A stretch of DNA of 64,000 nt. Source: Occultella gossypii. Its GTDB lineage: Bacteria > Actinomycetota > Actinomycetes > Actinomycetales > Beutenbergiaceae. Position numbers and translations under genes: made by a program. Positions 24,903 to 34,134 of this stretch are shown in pieces (position 1 is the stretch's first letter; the number at the start of each line of letters is the position of its first letter). Location: the NCBI RefSeq assembly GCF_019947135.1, contig NZ_JAGSHT010000013.1, forward strand, positions 248,001 through 312,000, given 5' to 3'. Below the pieces are notes generated by a model, which was not told where the DNA came from, ran no database searches, and saw only the letters and a list, made by a program, of their open reading frames with translations.

Positions 24903-26392
24903 ACCCGGTCCGCCGGGACGCCGTGCACGCGTTCCTCGGCCACCGCCCAGGCCTCCCGCTCGGCCGGGTCGGGTTCGTAGCGGGTCAGCGCCAGCCCGCG
25001 GGCAGCCACGGCGCGCAGGGCCGCGAGGTCACCGGACAGGGCGCCGACGGCTCGGGCCTGGACGAGCACGTTGCCGATCGCCGTGCTCTCGTCCGGCCCG
25101 GCGATCACGGGCAGCCCGGTGGCGTCCGCGGCGGCCTGGCACAGCAGTGCGTTCCGGGATCCGCCGCCGACGATGTGCAGCACCCGCACCGGGTGCCTGG
25201 ACAGCTCGGTGGCCTCCCGGACGGCCCGCCGGTAGGCGACGGTGAGGGAGTCCAGGATGCATCGGGTCACCTCGGCCGGGGTGGCCGGCACCGGCTGAAT
25301 GCTCGCGCGGGCCTGCGCGGCGATCCGCGTGGGCATGTCCCCCGGGGGCAGGAAGTCGGGGTGGTCCACGTCCACGAGCGTGCGTCGCGCCGGGACCCGC
25401 GCCGCCACCTCGAGCAGGGTGGTGATGTCGGTGCCGGGCTCCGCGGCCTCGCGCCAGGTGCGCTGGGACTCCTGCAGCAGCCACAGCCCCATCACGTTGC
25501 GCAGGTACCGCACGGTCCCGTCGACGCCGAGCTCGTTCGTGAAGTTCGCGGCGCGGGAGGCCTCGGTGAGCACCGGTTCGGTCAGCTCGACCCCGACCAG
25601 GGACCAGGTGCCGCAGGAGACGTAGGCGAAGTCGGCGCCGGTGGCGGGGATGCCCGCCACCGCCGAGGCGGTGTCGTGGGACCCGACGGCGATCACGGGC
25701 ACCTCGCCGAGTCCGGTCACCTCGCGCACGGACTCGCTCAGGGTGCCGATCACCTGCCCGGGCTCGACGACGTCGGGCAGCAGGCCGGCGGGTACGCCGA
25801 TCCGCCCCAGCAGGTCGGTGGACCAGGTCCGGGTGCGCTGGTCGAGCAGCGCCGTGGTGGAGGCGTTCGTGAGTTCGCTGACGGCCACACCAGTGAGCAG
25901 GTACGCGAGCAGGTCCGGGATCAGCAGGGCACGCTGGACGCCCTCGAGCCCGCCGGCGGCCCGCTCGGCCGCGAGCTGGTAGATGGTGTTGAACGGCAGG
26001 TGCTGCATCCCTGCGATCCGGTACAGCTCTTCCGGGTCGACGGCGGAGTGTACGTCGGAGATGACCGGCGCCGTCCGCTCGTCGCGGTAGGCGACGGGCT
26101 CGGCGACCAGCGCACCGTCGGCGCCGATCAGACCGTAGTCCACGGCCCAGCTGTCGATGCCGATCCCGGCGAGCGGGCCGCGCCGCCCCGCGGCGCGCAG
26201 CCCCTGCACGACCTCACCGAAGAGAGCGGTGAGGTCCCAGCGCAACGTGCCTGCGCCGTCGGGCACTGCTCCGTTCGCGAACCGGGCCACCTCCTCGAGC
26301 ACGAGGCGCGGCTCGCCGTCGACCTCGGCCACCTCGGCGCGGATCACCCGCCCCGAGGAGGCCCCCAGGTCGACGGCGGCGAACGCGGTCAT
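24899..26392 (-). CDS. rhaB: L-rhamnulokinase
   Basis: The 497-residue FGGY-family kinase starts with the phosphate-binding motif FAAVDLGASSGR. WAVDYGLI and SHDTASAVAGIP are the substrate- and ATP-region motifs, and HIVGGGSRNALLCQAAADATG is the adenosine motif. It phosphorylates L-rhamnulose at O1. Its ATG forms TGATG with the stop of the aldolase/dehydrogenase gene, so translation is coupled. The length is normal for the family and the frame is intact. Confidence 0.92.
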   Translation of the reverse strand: MTAFAAVDLGASSGRVIRAEVAEVDGEPRLVLEEVARFANGAVPDGAGTLRWDLTALFGEVVQGLRAAGRRGPLAGIGIDSWAVDYGLIGADGALVAEPVAYRDERTAPVISDVHSAVDPEELYRIAGMQHLPFNTIYQLAAERAAGGLEGVQRALLIPDLLAYLLTGVAVSELTNASTTALLDQRTRTWSTDLLGRIGVPAGLLPDVVEPGQVIGTLSESVREVTGLGEVPVIAVGSHDTASAVAGIPATGADFAYVSCGTWSLVGVELTEPVLTEASRAANFTNELGVDGTVRYLRNVMGLWLLQESQRTWREAAEPGTDITTLLEVAARVPARRTLVDVDHPDFLPPGDMPTRIAAQARASIQPVPATPAEVTRCILDSLTVAYRRAVREATELSRHPVRVLHIVGGGSRNALLCQAAADATGLPVIAGPDESTAIGNVLVQARAVGALSGDLAALRAVAARGLALTRYEPDPAEREAWAVAEERVHGVPADRV

Positions 26393-28428
26393 CAGCGCAG
26401 GAACGCGGCCGCGACCCCGGAGTCGACCGGGATGTGCAGGCCCGTGGTCTGGCTCAGGTCGCCGCCGGCGAGCGCGAACACCGCGGCGGCCACGTGCTCG
26501 GGCAGGACCTCGCGCTTGAGCAGGGTGCGCTGGGCGTAGTACGCGCCGAGCTCGGACTCCTCCACGCCGTACACGGCGGCCCGCTTGGCGCCCCACCCGC
26601 CGGCGAAGATGCCGCTGCCGCGCACCACGCCGTCGGGGTTGATGCCGTTGACCCGCACGCCGTGCTCACCGAGCTCGGCCGCGAGCAGGCGCACCTGGTG
26701 GGCCTGGTCCGCCTTGGTGGCGGAGTAGGCGATGTTGTTCGGGCCGGCGAACAGGGAGTTCTTGCTCGCGATGTAGACGATGTCGCCGCCGAGCTTCTGG
26801 GCGATCAGCGCGCGGGCGGCCTCGCGGGCCACCAGGAAGGAACCGCGGGCCATCACGTCGTGCTGCAGGTCCCAGTCCTTGACCGTGGTCTCCAGCAGCG
26901 GCTTGGAGATGGACAGGCCGGCGTTGTTGACCACCAGGTCCACGCCGCCGAACGCGAGCGCGGCGGCGTCGATGAGGGCGGCGACCTGCTCCTCGCTGGT
27001 GACGTCGCACTGCACGGCCACGGCCACGTCGGGCCCGCCGAGCTCGGCGGCGACGGCCTGCGCGCCCTCGAGGTTGAGGTCGGCGATGACGACGCACGCC
27101 CCCTCGGCGGCGAGCCGCTCGGCGATCGCCCTGCCGATGCCGGAGCCGGCGCCGGTGACCAGGGCCACCCGGGTGGCGAGCGGCTTCGGCTTGGGCATCC
27201 GGGCGAGCTTGGCCTCCTCGAGGGCCCAGTATTCGATCCGGAACTTCTCGGACTCCTCGATCGGGGCGTAGGTGGACAGCGCCTCGGCGCCGCGCATCAC
27301 GTTGATCGCGTTGACGTAGAACTCGCCGGCCACGCGCGCGGTCTGCTTGTTCTTGCCGAAGGAGAACATGCCGACGCCGGGCACGAGCACGATCGCCGGG
27401 TCGGCGCCGCGCATGGCGGGGCTCTCGGGCGTGGCGTGCCGGTCGTAGTAGGCGGCGTAGTCGGCGCGATAGGCCTCGTGCAGCTCGGCGAGGCGGGCGA
27501 GCACGTCCTGCACCGGGGCGGCCGCGGGCAGGTCCACCACGAGCGGCTTGACCTTGGTGCGCAGGAAGTGGTCCGGGCAGGAGGTGCCAAGGGCCGCGAG
27601 CGGGCCGAGCTTCTCGCTGGCCAGGAAGTCCAGGACCTCGGGGGAGTCGGTGAAGTGGCCCACCTGGGGCGCGTCCGCGGAGGCGATGCCACGGATCGCC
27701 GGGGCGAGCGCGGCGGCCTTCGCGCGGCGCTCCGCCTCGGGCAGTGCCTCGTAGCCGGGCACGACGGCGCCGAACGGGTCCGCCTTGCCGTGGGAGGCGA
27801 TGTAGGCCTCGGCGGTGGCGATGATCTCCAGGGAGTTCGCCTCGGCCTGCTCGGAGGTGTCCCCCCAGGCGGTGATGCCGTGGCCACCGAGGATGCAGCC
27901 GATCGCCTGCGGGTTGGCTTCCTTGATGGCCGCGATGTCCAGGCCGAGCTGGAAGCCGGGGCGGCGCCACGGGACCCAGACCACCCGCTCGCCGAAGATC
28001 GTGGAGGTGAGCTGCTCGCCGTCGGCGGCGGTGGCGATAGCGATGCCGGAGTCGGGGTGCAGGTGGTCCACGTGCGCGGAGTCGACGAGCCCGTGCATCG
28101 CGGTGTCGATGCTCGGGGCGGCGCCGCCCTTGCCGTGCAGGCAGTAGTCGAACGCGGCGACCATCTCGTCCTCGCGGTCCACGCCGGGGTACACGCCGGT
28201 CAGGGCGCGCAGCCGGTCCAGGCGCAGCACGGCCAGGCCGGACTCCTTCAGGGTGCCGAGGTCGCCGCCGGAGCCCTTCACCCAGCACAGCTCCACGGAC
28301 TCCCCGGTGACCGGGTCGATCTCGGTGCCCTTGGCGGAGGTGTTCCCGCCGGCGTAGTTGGTGTTGCGCGGGTCGGCACCGAGGCGGTTGGACCGGGCGA
28401 TGAGGTCGGCGACAGCCGGGTTCGTCAT
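26392..28428 (-). CDS. rhaEW: Bifunctional rhamnulose-1-phosphate aldolase/short-chain dehydrogenase (RhaEW type)
   Basis: The 678-residue fusion has a class II aldolase domain (1 to about 400): metal-binding DHLHPDSG (H122, H124) and GGHGITAWG (H183). A short-chain dehydrogenase follows (about 418-678) with the NAD motif TGAGSGIG at 425-432, VVNNAG and the catalytic YSATK. The first half splits L-rhamnulose-1-P into DHAP and L-lactaldehyde. The second half, by analogy with RhaEW of Bacillus, oxidises lactaldehyde to L-lactate. The start is ATG 28428, where the conserved aldolase N terminus begins; an open frame upstream is unsupported. Confidence 0.9.
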   Translation of the reverse strand: MTNPAVADLIARSNRLGADPRNTNYAGGNTSAKGTEIDPVTGESVELCWVKGSGGDLGTLKESGLAVLRLDRLRALTGVYPGVDREDEMVAAFDYCLHGKGGAAPSIDTAMHGLVDSAHVDHLHPDSGIAIATAADGEQLTSTIFGERVVWVPWRRPGFQLGLDIAAIKEANPQAIGCILGGHGITAWGDTSEQAEANSLEIIATAEAYIASHGKADPFGAVVPGYEALPEAERRAKAAALAPAIRGIASADAPQVGHFTDSPEVLDFLASEKLGPLAALGTSCPDHFLRTKVKPLVVDLPAAAPVQDVLARLAELHEAYRADYAAYYDRHATPESPAMRGADPAIVLVPGVGMFSFGKNKQTARVAGEFYVNAINVMRGAEALSTYAPIEESEKFRIEYWALEEAKLARMPKPKPLATRVALVTGAGSGIGRAIAERLAAEGACVVIADLNLEGAQAVAAELGGPDVAVAVQCDVTSEEQVAALIDAAALAFGGVDLVVNNAGLSISKPLLETTVKDWDLQHDVMARGSFLVAREAARALIAQKLGGDIVYIASKNSLFAGPNNIAYSATKADQAHQVRLLAAELGEHGVRVNGINPDGVVRGSGIFAGGWGAKRAAVYGVEESELGAYYAQRTLLKREVLPEHVAAAVFALAGGDLSQTTGLHIPVDSGVAAAFLR

Positions 28429-28522
28429 GGAAGAGCCTTCACTCTCGAGGGTGGTGGGAGTCGGGTTCGGGCACGAAGCGGGCGTGGCGCGAGCTCGGTC
28501 CGGGCGTCGGCGTGGGAGCGGG

Positions 28523-29701
28523 TCAGGCGCCCCAGCCGGCCTGGGTGCCGCCGACGCGCTCGGCGATGATCTTCTCGCCGTACCCGGACGCGCGGTGGGC
28601 CGCGATCGGGTCGGCGGCCAGGCCCTGCTCCTCGCGAACCTGCGCGAGAAGTGGCCGGACGTCGGTGTTGTAGGCGTCCATGAGCAGGCCGTTCGCGCCG
28701 AGCACGTCACCGCTGGTCTGCGCGGCCTTGAGGGCCTCCCGGTCCACCAGCAGCGCCTTCGCGGTGGCCTCCTGGACGTTCATGACGGAACGGATCTGCG
28801 CCTGGATCTTCGGCTCGATGTTGTGGCACTGGTCGAGCATGAAGTTCACGCCGGACTCCGCCCGGAGCGCGTCCGCGCCGACGATCTCGTTCATGATCCG
28901 GAACAGCTGGAACGGGTCCGCGGCGCCGACCATGAGGTCGTCGTCGGCGTAGAAGCGGGAGTTGAAGTCGAACGCGCCGAGCCGCCCGAGGCGGATCAGC
29001 TGGGCGACGATGAACTCGATGTTCGTGTTCGGGGCGTGGTGGCCGGTGTCCAGCACCACGGTGGCCCGCTCCCCCAGCGCGAGGCAGTGCACCAGCGAGG
29101 TGCCCCAGTCCGGGATGTCCATCGTGTAGAAGTACGGCTCGAAGAACTTGTACTCCAGGAGCAGCCGGTGGTTGTCGTCGAGCGCTGCATAGATCTCGGC
29201 GAGCCCGTCGGCGAGCCGGTCCTGGCGGGCCCGGATGTCGTCCTGCCCCGGGTAGTTCGTGCCGTCCGGCAGCCACAGCTTCAGGTCCGTGGAGCCGGTC
29301 GCGCGCATCACGTCGATGCAGTCGAGGTGGTGCTTGACCGCCTTCGCCCGCACCTTGGCGTCGGGGTGGGTGAGCGAGCCGAGCATGTAGTCGTCGTCCT
29401 GGAACAGGTTCGAGTTGATCGCCCCGATGCTCACGCCGAGGTCGCGGGCGTGTGCGGCGAGCGCGTCGTAGTCGTCGACCAGGTCCCACGGGATGTGGAG
29501 CGAGACGCGCGGCGCGGCGCCGGTGTAGGCGTGCACCTGCGCGACGTCGGCGATCTTCTCGTACGGGTCGCGCGGCACACCGGCCTGGTTGAACACCTTG
29601 AACCGGGTGCCCGAGTTCCCGAACGCCCAGGACGGCAGTTCGATGGTCTGGGCGGCGAGTGCGTCGCGCACCCCGTTGGCGGCGGTGGCCGGCGTGGTCA
29701 T
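28523..29701 (-). CDS. rhaI: L-rhamnose isomerase (RhaI type)
   Basis: The 392-residue TIM-barrel protein has VSLHIPWDLVDDYDALAAHA, GAINSNLFQDDDYMLGSLTH, the metal-site LLEYKFFEPYFYTMDIPDWG and VVLDTGHHAPNTNIEF, and FDFNSRFYADDDLMVG, all diagnostic of the actinobacterial/rhizobial L-rhamnose isomerase family. It converts L-rhamnose to L-rhamnulose with divalent metal. GGAG lies 7 bases before ATG 29701; a TTG at 29713 is less likely. It is the first gene of the rha operon, with an ATCGTT-core operator 49-60 bases upstream. Confidence 0.92.
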   Translation of the reverse strand: MTTPATAANGVRDALAAQTIELPSWAFGNSGTRFKVFNQAGVPRDPYEKIADVAQVHAYTGAAPRVSLHIPWDLVDDYDALAAHARDLGVSIGAINSNLFQDDDYMLGSLTHPDAKVRAKAVKHHLDCIDVMRATGSTDLKLWLPDGTNYPGQDDIRARQDRLADGLAEIYAALDDNHRLLLEYKFFEPYFYTMDIPDWGTSLVHCLALGERATVVLDTGHHAPNTNIEFIVAQLIRLGRLGAFDFNSRFYADDDLMVGAADPFQLFRIMNEIVGADALRAESGVNFMLDQCHNIEPKIQAQIRSVMNVQEATAKALLVDREALKAAQTSGDVLGANGLLMDAYNTDVRPLLAQVREEQGLAADPIAAHRASGYGEKIIAERVGGTQAGWGA

Positions 29702-29749
29702 GTTGTGCTCCAAGTCTGGTTTGGTGGGACGGCGATCAGCCTTCGGCTC

Positions 29750-29761
29750 TGAAACGATTCA
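29750..29761. promoter_or_regulatory. Rhamnose-regulon operator, site 1 (rhaI)
   Basis: TGAAACGATTCA (reverse TGAATCGTTTCA) is a near-palindrome centred on CG, as LacI-family operators are. The same core recurs at 31819, 32942 and 37150. Confidence 0.65.
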
Positions 29762-29883
29762 CCGTCAGTGTTCAGACTAGAAGCGCCCGACGGCGGGTGT
29801 CAAGCGATCGCTCGACGCCCGCCTCGGGCGTGGGCCGGGCCGGGCCGGGCAGTCGGGCGCGGTCGGCCGAGTCCGCCAAGCCC

Positions 29884-29922
29884 GCCTCGAATCAGTCGTG
29901 AACGTCCGGCTGATTCGAAGGC
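29884..29922 (-). terminator. Hairpin downstream of the dehydratase gene
   Basis: GCCTCGAATCAG and CTGATTCGAAGGC pair with one bulge across a 14-base loop. It lies about 95 bases after the dehydratase stop and before the rhaI promoter, and there is no T-run. It may be a terminator or a protein site. Confidence 0.4.
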
Positions 29923-30017
29923 TCGGCGACTGAATCGGCACTGCGCTCGGCGGCACTCAGGCCGGGGTGCGGTAGCCGATCGCGCGGCTCAGCCCGATCC
30001 CGCCCAACGGCGGCAGG

Positions 30018-31748
30018 TCAGTGCGACTCGCGGCTCACCTCGCTGCCGCTGGCGCCGACCAGGATATCCAGGTCCGCACCGGAGTCGGCCTGCAGCACGT
30101 GGTCGACGTAGAGACGTTCCCAGCCGCGGGTGGGTGCCGCGAACCCGGCCAGGGTCGCCTCGTTCGGGGTACGTGCCGCGAGCTCGTCGGCGGGCACGTC
30201 CAGGTCGAGGCGCCGGCCGGCGACATCGAGCACGATCATGTCCCCGGTCCGGACCAGCGCCAGCGGGCCGCCGGCCGCGGCCTCGGGCGAGACGTGGAGC
30301 ACCACGGTGCCGTACGCCGTGCCGCTCATCCGGCCGTCGCAGATGCGCACCATGTCCCGCACGCCCTGCTCCACCAGCCGCTTCGGCATCGGCATGTTCG
30401 CGACCTCGGGCATGCCCGGGTAGCCCTTCGGTCCGCAGCCACGCAGCACCAGCACGCTGGTGGCGTCCACCTCGAGGTCCGGGTCGTCGATGCGCTCGTG
30501 GAAGTCCTCGATGGAGTCGAACACGACCGCCTTCCCACGGTGCTGCAGCAGCTCGGGCGTCGCGGCGGCGGGCTTGATGATCGCGCCCGCCGGGGCGAGG
30601 TTGCCGCGCAGCACGGCGATGCCGGCCTCGCCCTGGACCGGGGCGTCGCGGACGCGGATCACCTCGGGATCCCAGATCGGGGCGTCACCGAGGTGGTCCA
30701 CGAGCGGGGTCCCGTCGACCGTGAGCGCACTCGGGTCGAGCAGGTCGCGCACCTGCGCGAGCACGGCGTGCAGCCCGCCGGCCCGGTAGAGGTCGTCCAT
30801 CAGGAACCGCCCGGCCGGCTGCAGGTCCACGAGCAGCGGCACCCGGGAGCCGATCCGGTCGAAGTCGTCGAGGGTCAGGTCGATGCCGAGGCGGCCCGCG
30901 ATCGCGAGCAGGTGGACGACGGCGTTCGTGGAGCCACCGATGGCGGCGAGCGTGACGATGGCGTTGTGGAAGGACGCCTTCGTCAGCACGTCGGCGGGCC
31001 CGCGGTCGGCCGCGACCATCTCGACGACGAGTTTGCCGGTCGCGTGGGAGCCCTCGAGCAGGCGGCTGTCCGGGGCCGGGGTGCCGGCCAGGCCGGGCAG
31101 CACCATGCCGAGCGCCTCGGCGAGCAGCCCCATCGTGGACGCGGTGCCCATCGTGTTGCAGTGCCCGCGGGAGCGGATCATCGCCGACTCCGAGCGCGTG
31201 AACTGCTCCGCCGGGAGCGTGCCGGCCCGGACCTCCTCGGACAGGCGCCACACGTCGGTGCCGCAGCCGAGCGCCTGACCCGCGAACGTGCCGGTGAGCA
31301 TCGGCCCACCGGGCACCACCACGGCGGGCAGGCCCACCGAGGCCGCGCCCATGAGCAGCGCCGGGATGGTCTTGTCGCAGCCGCCGAGCAGCACCACGCC
31401 GTCGATCGGGTTGCCGCGGATCATCTCCTCGATGCTCATCGCGGCCATGTTCCGCCAGAGCATCGCGGTGGGCCGCAGCTGCGTCTCGCCGAGGGACACC
31501 ACCGGCATGTTCAGCGGGACCCCGCCGGCCTCGAGCACGCCGTCCCGCACGCTCGCGGCGACCTCGTTCAGGTGCGAGTTGCAGGGCGCCAGGTCCGAGG
31601 CCGTGTTCGCGATGGCGATGTGCGGCTTGCGGCCCTCGAACGCGTCCGCGGGGACGCCGCGGCGCATCCAGGCCCGGTGGATGTAGGCATCCCGCCCCTG
31701 CCCGGCGTACCACTGCTGGCTGCGCAACTCACGGCTCTGTTCGACCAC
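30018..31748 (-). CDS. IlvD/Edd-family dehydratase, probable sugar-acid dehydratase
   Basis: The 576-residue iron-sulfur dehydratase has cysteines C56 (LAPCNSHL), C124 (LGGCDKTIPALLMG) and C197 (RGHCNTMGTASTMGL), plus the C-terminal GCGPKGYPGMPEVANMPMP and ICDGRMSGTAYG. Length and these motifs fit the sugar-acid branch (arabonate/xylonate-type) as well as IlvD. Valine biosynthesis is less likely because the gene sits in a catabolic regulon with its own ATCGTT-core site 71-82 bases upstream. It probably turns an aldonate into the 2-keto-3-deoxy acid; the sugar is unknown. Confidence 0.8.
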   Translation of the reverse strand: MVEQSRELRSQQWYAGQGRDAYIHRAWMRRGVPADAFEGRKPHIAIANTASDLAPCNSHLNEVAASVRDGVLEAGGVPLNMPVVSLGETQLRPTAMLWRNMAAMSIEEMIRGNPIDGVVLLGGCDKTIPALLMGAASVGLPAVVVPGGPMLTGTFAGQALGCGTDVWRLSEEVRAGTLPAEQFTRSESAMIRSRGHCNTMGTASTMGLLAEALGMVLPGLAGTPAPDSRLLEGSHATGKLVVEMVAADRGPADVLTKASFHNAIVTLAAIGGSTNAVVHLLAIAGRLGIDLTLDDFDRIGSRVPLLVDLQPAGRFLMDDLYRAGGLHAVLAQVRDLLDPSALTVDGTPLVDHLGDAPIWDPEVIRVRDAPVQGEAGIAVLRGNLAPAGAIIKPAAATPELLQHRGKAVVFDSIEDFHERIDDPDLEVDATSVLVLRGCGPKGYPGMPEVANMPMPKRLVEQGVRDMVRICDGRMSGTAYGTVVLHVSPEAAAGGPLALVRTGDMIVLDVAGRRLDLDVPADELAARTPNEATLAGFAAPTRGWERLYVDHVLQADSGADLDILVGASGSEVSRESH

Positions 31749-31818
31749 GCTGACTCCTCTGCTCCGGCGCTGCGCCCCTAGGCTGGGTCCGCACGCGCAC
31801 CTGCCCCTCCACCTGCGA

Positions 31819-31830
31819 GGAACGATTCGA
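31819..31830. promoter_or_regulatory. Rhamnose-regulon operator, site 2
   Basis: GGAACGATTCGA keeps the AACGATTC core of site 1. It lies between the divergent dehydratase (start 31748) and dehydrogenase (start 31904) genes and could control both. Confidence 0.5.
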
Positions 31831-31903
31831 CGATGACTCCGTTGGCCGCCAGCCTAGTCAGCCCGGGACGCCCCGAGGCACGGGCGCACCGGCCCGCCCC
31901 AGC

Positions 31904-32911
31904 ATGAGGGCGGTGGTGCTGACCGGGCCGCACACGGCGGAGGTCGCGGACGTCCCGGCGCCGCGGCCCGGCCCCGGGCAGGTGGTCGTCGACGTGAGCC
32001 GGGTCGGCGTCTGCGGCACCGATGTCGAGCTGTTCACCGGCGAGATGAGCTATCTCCACGACGGCCAGGCCGGCTACCCGCTGCGGCCCGGCCACGAGTG
32101 GTGCGGCACCGTCAGCGCCGTGGGCGACGGCGTCGAGGAGGCCTGGGTGGGCCGGCGCACCACGGGCGACACCATGCTCGGCTGCGGCCACTGCCGCCGC
32201 TGCCTGGCCGGGAGGCACCACGTGTGCGCCGACCGGTATGAGATCGGCATCCGCGGCGGTTGGCACGGTGCGCTCGCCGAGCAGCTCCTGGTGCCCGCCT
32301 CCTCCCTGCACGCCCTGCCGGACACCCTGGACGACACCGCCGGGGCGATGGTCGAACCGGGCGGCAACGCTGTGCGCGCCGTGCGGGCGGCGAACGTGGG
32401 GGACGGCGACCAGGTGCTCGTGGCCGGGCCCGGCACCATCGGACTGCTCGCGGCGCTGTTCGCCGAGGCCGCCGGCGCACGGGCGCACCTGCTCGGGCCG
32501 GACGAGCAGTCCCTGGAGTTCGCCCGCTCGCTCGGCCTGACGCACGCCTGGACCGAGGCGACGCTGCCCGACCAACCGTGGGACGCCGTCGTCGATGCGT
32601 CCACGGGAGCGGGCGTGCCGGCCCGCGCCGTCGACCTCGTCGAACCCGCCGGCCGGGTCGTCTACATCGGGATCGCGCCGATCCCGACCCTGCTCGACAG
32701 CCGCTCGCTCGTGTTCGCCGACATCACCGCGGTGGGCATCCTCGGGGCGTCCGCGGGCCTGGCGGGCGCGATCGAGGCCTATGCGCAAGGGTCGGTGGAT
32801 CCGCGCCCGTTGGTGGCGGCCACCGTCCCCCTCACGCAGGCCGTGGCGGTACTCGCCGGCGAGCGGCCGGGCGGGCACGGCCCGAAGGTCCATATCGATC
32901 CGCGACGGTGA
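31904..32911 (+). CDS. Zinc-dependent medium-chain dehydrogenase
   Basis: The 335-residue MDR enzyme has the catalytic zinc segment VGVCGTDVELF and GHEWCGTV, the structural zinc cysteines in GCGHCRRCLAGRHHVC, and a Rossmann motif VAGPGTIGLLAALFAEAAGA. It should oxidise a polyol or sugar with NAD(P). Divergent transcription with the sugar-acid dehydratase and the shared operator suggest the two act in one oxidative route. The substrate is not readable. It ends 124 bases before the LacI gene. Confidence 0.82.
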   Translation: MRAVVLTGPHTAEVADVPAPRPGPGQVVVDVSRVGVCGTDVELFTGEMSYLHDGQAGYPLRPGHEWCGTVSAVGDGVEEAWVGRRTTGDTMLGCGHCRRCLAGRHHVCADRYEIGIRGGWHGALAEQLLVPASSLHALPDTLDDTAGAMVEPGGNAVRAVRAANVGDGDQVLVAGPGTIGLLAALFAEAAGARAHLLGPDEQSLEFARSLGLTHAWTEATLPDQPWDAVVDASTGAGVPARAVDLVEPAGRVVYIGIAPIPTLLDSRSLVFADITAVGILGASAGLAGAIEAYAQGSVDPRPLVAATVPLTQAVAVLAGERPGGHGPKVHIDPRR

Positions 32912-32941
32912 GTTCTGTCGGGTGAGGCGCTGGCGGCGCCA

Positions 32942-32953
32942 TGAATCGTTACA
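32942..32953. promoter_or_regulatory. Rhamnose-regulon operator, site 3 (LacI gene)
   Basis: TGAATCGTTACA matches site 1 in 11 of 12 bases. It overlaps a possible -10 (TACACT, 32949-32954) and lies 83-94 bases before the LacI-family gene, consistent with autoregulation. Confidence 0.6.
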
Positions 32954-33035
32954 CTCAGACGCGGGCAGGGCTGCCGCGGTCACGAGTGACGCCGGGGCGC
33001 TCGACCCGACTGAGCTCAGATCAACGAGGAGAACG

Positions 33036-34079
33036 ATGGCGGCGACCCAGGCTGGCACTGGCCGGAACGGCAGGCGTCCGAGCGTCACGGACGTGGCCCG
33101 GCTCGCAGGCGTGTCCGTGGGCACCGTGTCGAACGTGCTGAACCGGCCGGAGAACGTGGCCCCGCCGACCAGGGCCAGGGTCGAGGCGGCGATCAAGGAA
33201 CTGTCGTTCGTGCGTAACGCGTCCGCCCGGCAGTTGCGCAGCGGTGAGCTGAACACCGTCGGCGCGGTGGTGCTGGACATCGCGAACCCGTTCTTCACCG
33301 AGATGGCCCGCGGGATCGAGGACCGGCTCGCCCAGGACGAGTACACGCTGATGCTGTGCAGCTCGGACGAGAACCCCGAGCGCGAGGGCCGCTATCTGCG
33401 CCTGTTCGAGGAGCACGGTGTGCGCGGGGTGATCGCGACACCCTCCGAGGGCAGCCTGGACATGCTCCTTGCGATGCGCGAGCGGGGCATCGACGTGGTC
33501 CTGCTCGACCACACCTCTCCCCTTCCCGACCTGCCGTCGGTCGCCGTCGACGACGTCGGCGGCGGCGCCCTCGCTACCGAGCATCTGCTCGCCCAGGGCC
33601 ACACCCGGCTGGCGTTCCTGAACGGCCCGTTGACGTTGCGCCAGTGCGTGGACCGTCGTGACGGCGTGATGCAGACCCTCACCGCCCACGGCCTGGACCC
33701 GGCCACCTCGCTCGTGGAGATCCCGCTCGAGGCCCTGAACGCCGACGGCGGCGACGACGGCATGCGCCGGCTCCTCGCCGCCGACGGCCCCACCCCGACC
33801 GCCACGTTCTGCGTCAACGACGTCACCGCGCTCGGGGCGCTGCGGGCCCTGCGGGACCTGGAGGTCTCCGTGCCGGGCGAGATGGCCGTGGTCGGCTACG
33901 ACGACGTCATGTTCGCGAACATGCTCGCCACGCCGCTCACCTCGGTGCGCCAGCCGATGTACAAGATGGGGTGGACCGCCGCGGACATGCTGCTGCGCCG
34001 CGGCTCGGAGGACCTGGCCGCGGAGCAGGTCGAGTTCGAGCCGGAGCTCGTGGTCCGGGCCTCGAGCGTGCCCGCCTGA
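33036..34079 (+). CDS. LacI-family regulator, candidate master regulator of the rhamnose genes
   Basis: The 347-residue protein has the LacI HTH (TDVARLAGVSVGTVSNVLNR) and hinge helix (RNASARQLRSG), then a sugar-binding domain (IANPFFTEMARGIED, FCVNDVTALGALRAL, VVGYDDVMFANMLATPLTSV). GAGGAG precedes ATG 33036. Its location among the genes carrying the ATCGTT-core sites, one of them its own, makes it the best candidate for their repressor. The inducer, rhamnose or a metabolite, is inferred. Confidence 0.88.
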   Translation: MAATQAGTGRNGRRPSVTDVARLAGVSVGTVSNVLNRPENVAPPTRARVEAAIKELSFVRNASARQLRSGELNTVGAVVLDIANPFFTEMARGIEDRLAQDEYTLMLCSSDENPEREGRYLRLFEEHGVRGVIATPSEGSLDMLLAMRERGIDVVLLDHTSPLPDLPSVAVDDVGGGALATEHLLAQGHTRLAFLNGPLTLRQCVDRRDGVMQTLTAHGLDPATSLVEIPLEALNADGGDDGMRRLLAADGPTPTATFCVNDVTALGALRALRDLEVSVPGEMAVVGYDDVMFANMLATPLTSVRQPMYKMGWTAADMLLRRGSEDLAAEQVEFEPELVVRASSVPA

Positions 34080-34134
34080 GTCACCCGCACCCCGCGCCGG
34101 TGACGGTGCCGAACGCGGCTGGCATCATCGGGTG

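Larger units (their letters stand above)
29702..30017. other. Intergenic control region before rhaI
   Basis: It holds the rhaI ribosome site, the operator at 29750-29761, a GGGCC-rich run (29831-29850) and the inverted repeat at 29884-29922. No gene is seen in it. Confidence 0.5.

Noticed and set aside
26434-28569. 711-codon open frame on the plus strand
   Set aside because: Fully antisense to the aldolase/dehydrogenase gene; no domain and biased composition.
29831-29850. GGGCC-rich tandem run
   Set aside because: Short low-complexity GC stretch; no array or spacer structure, so not a CRISPR or iteron set.
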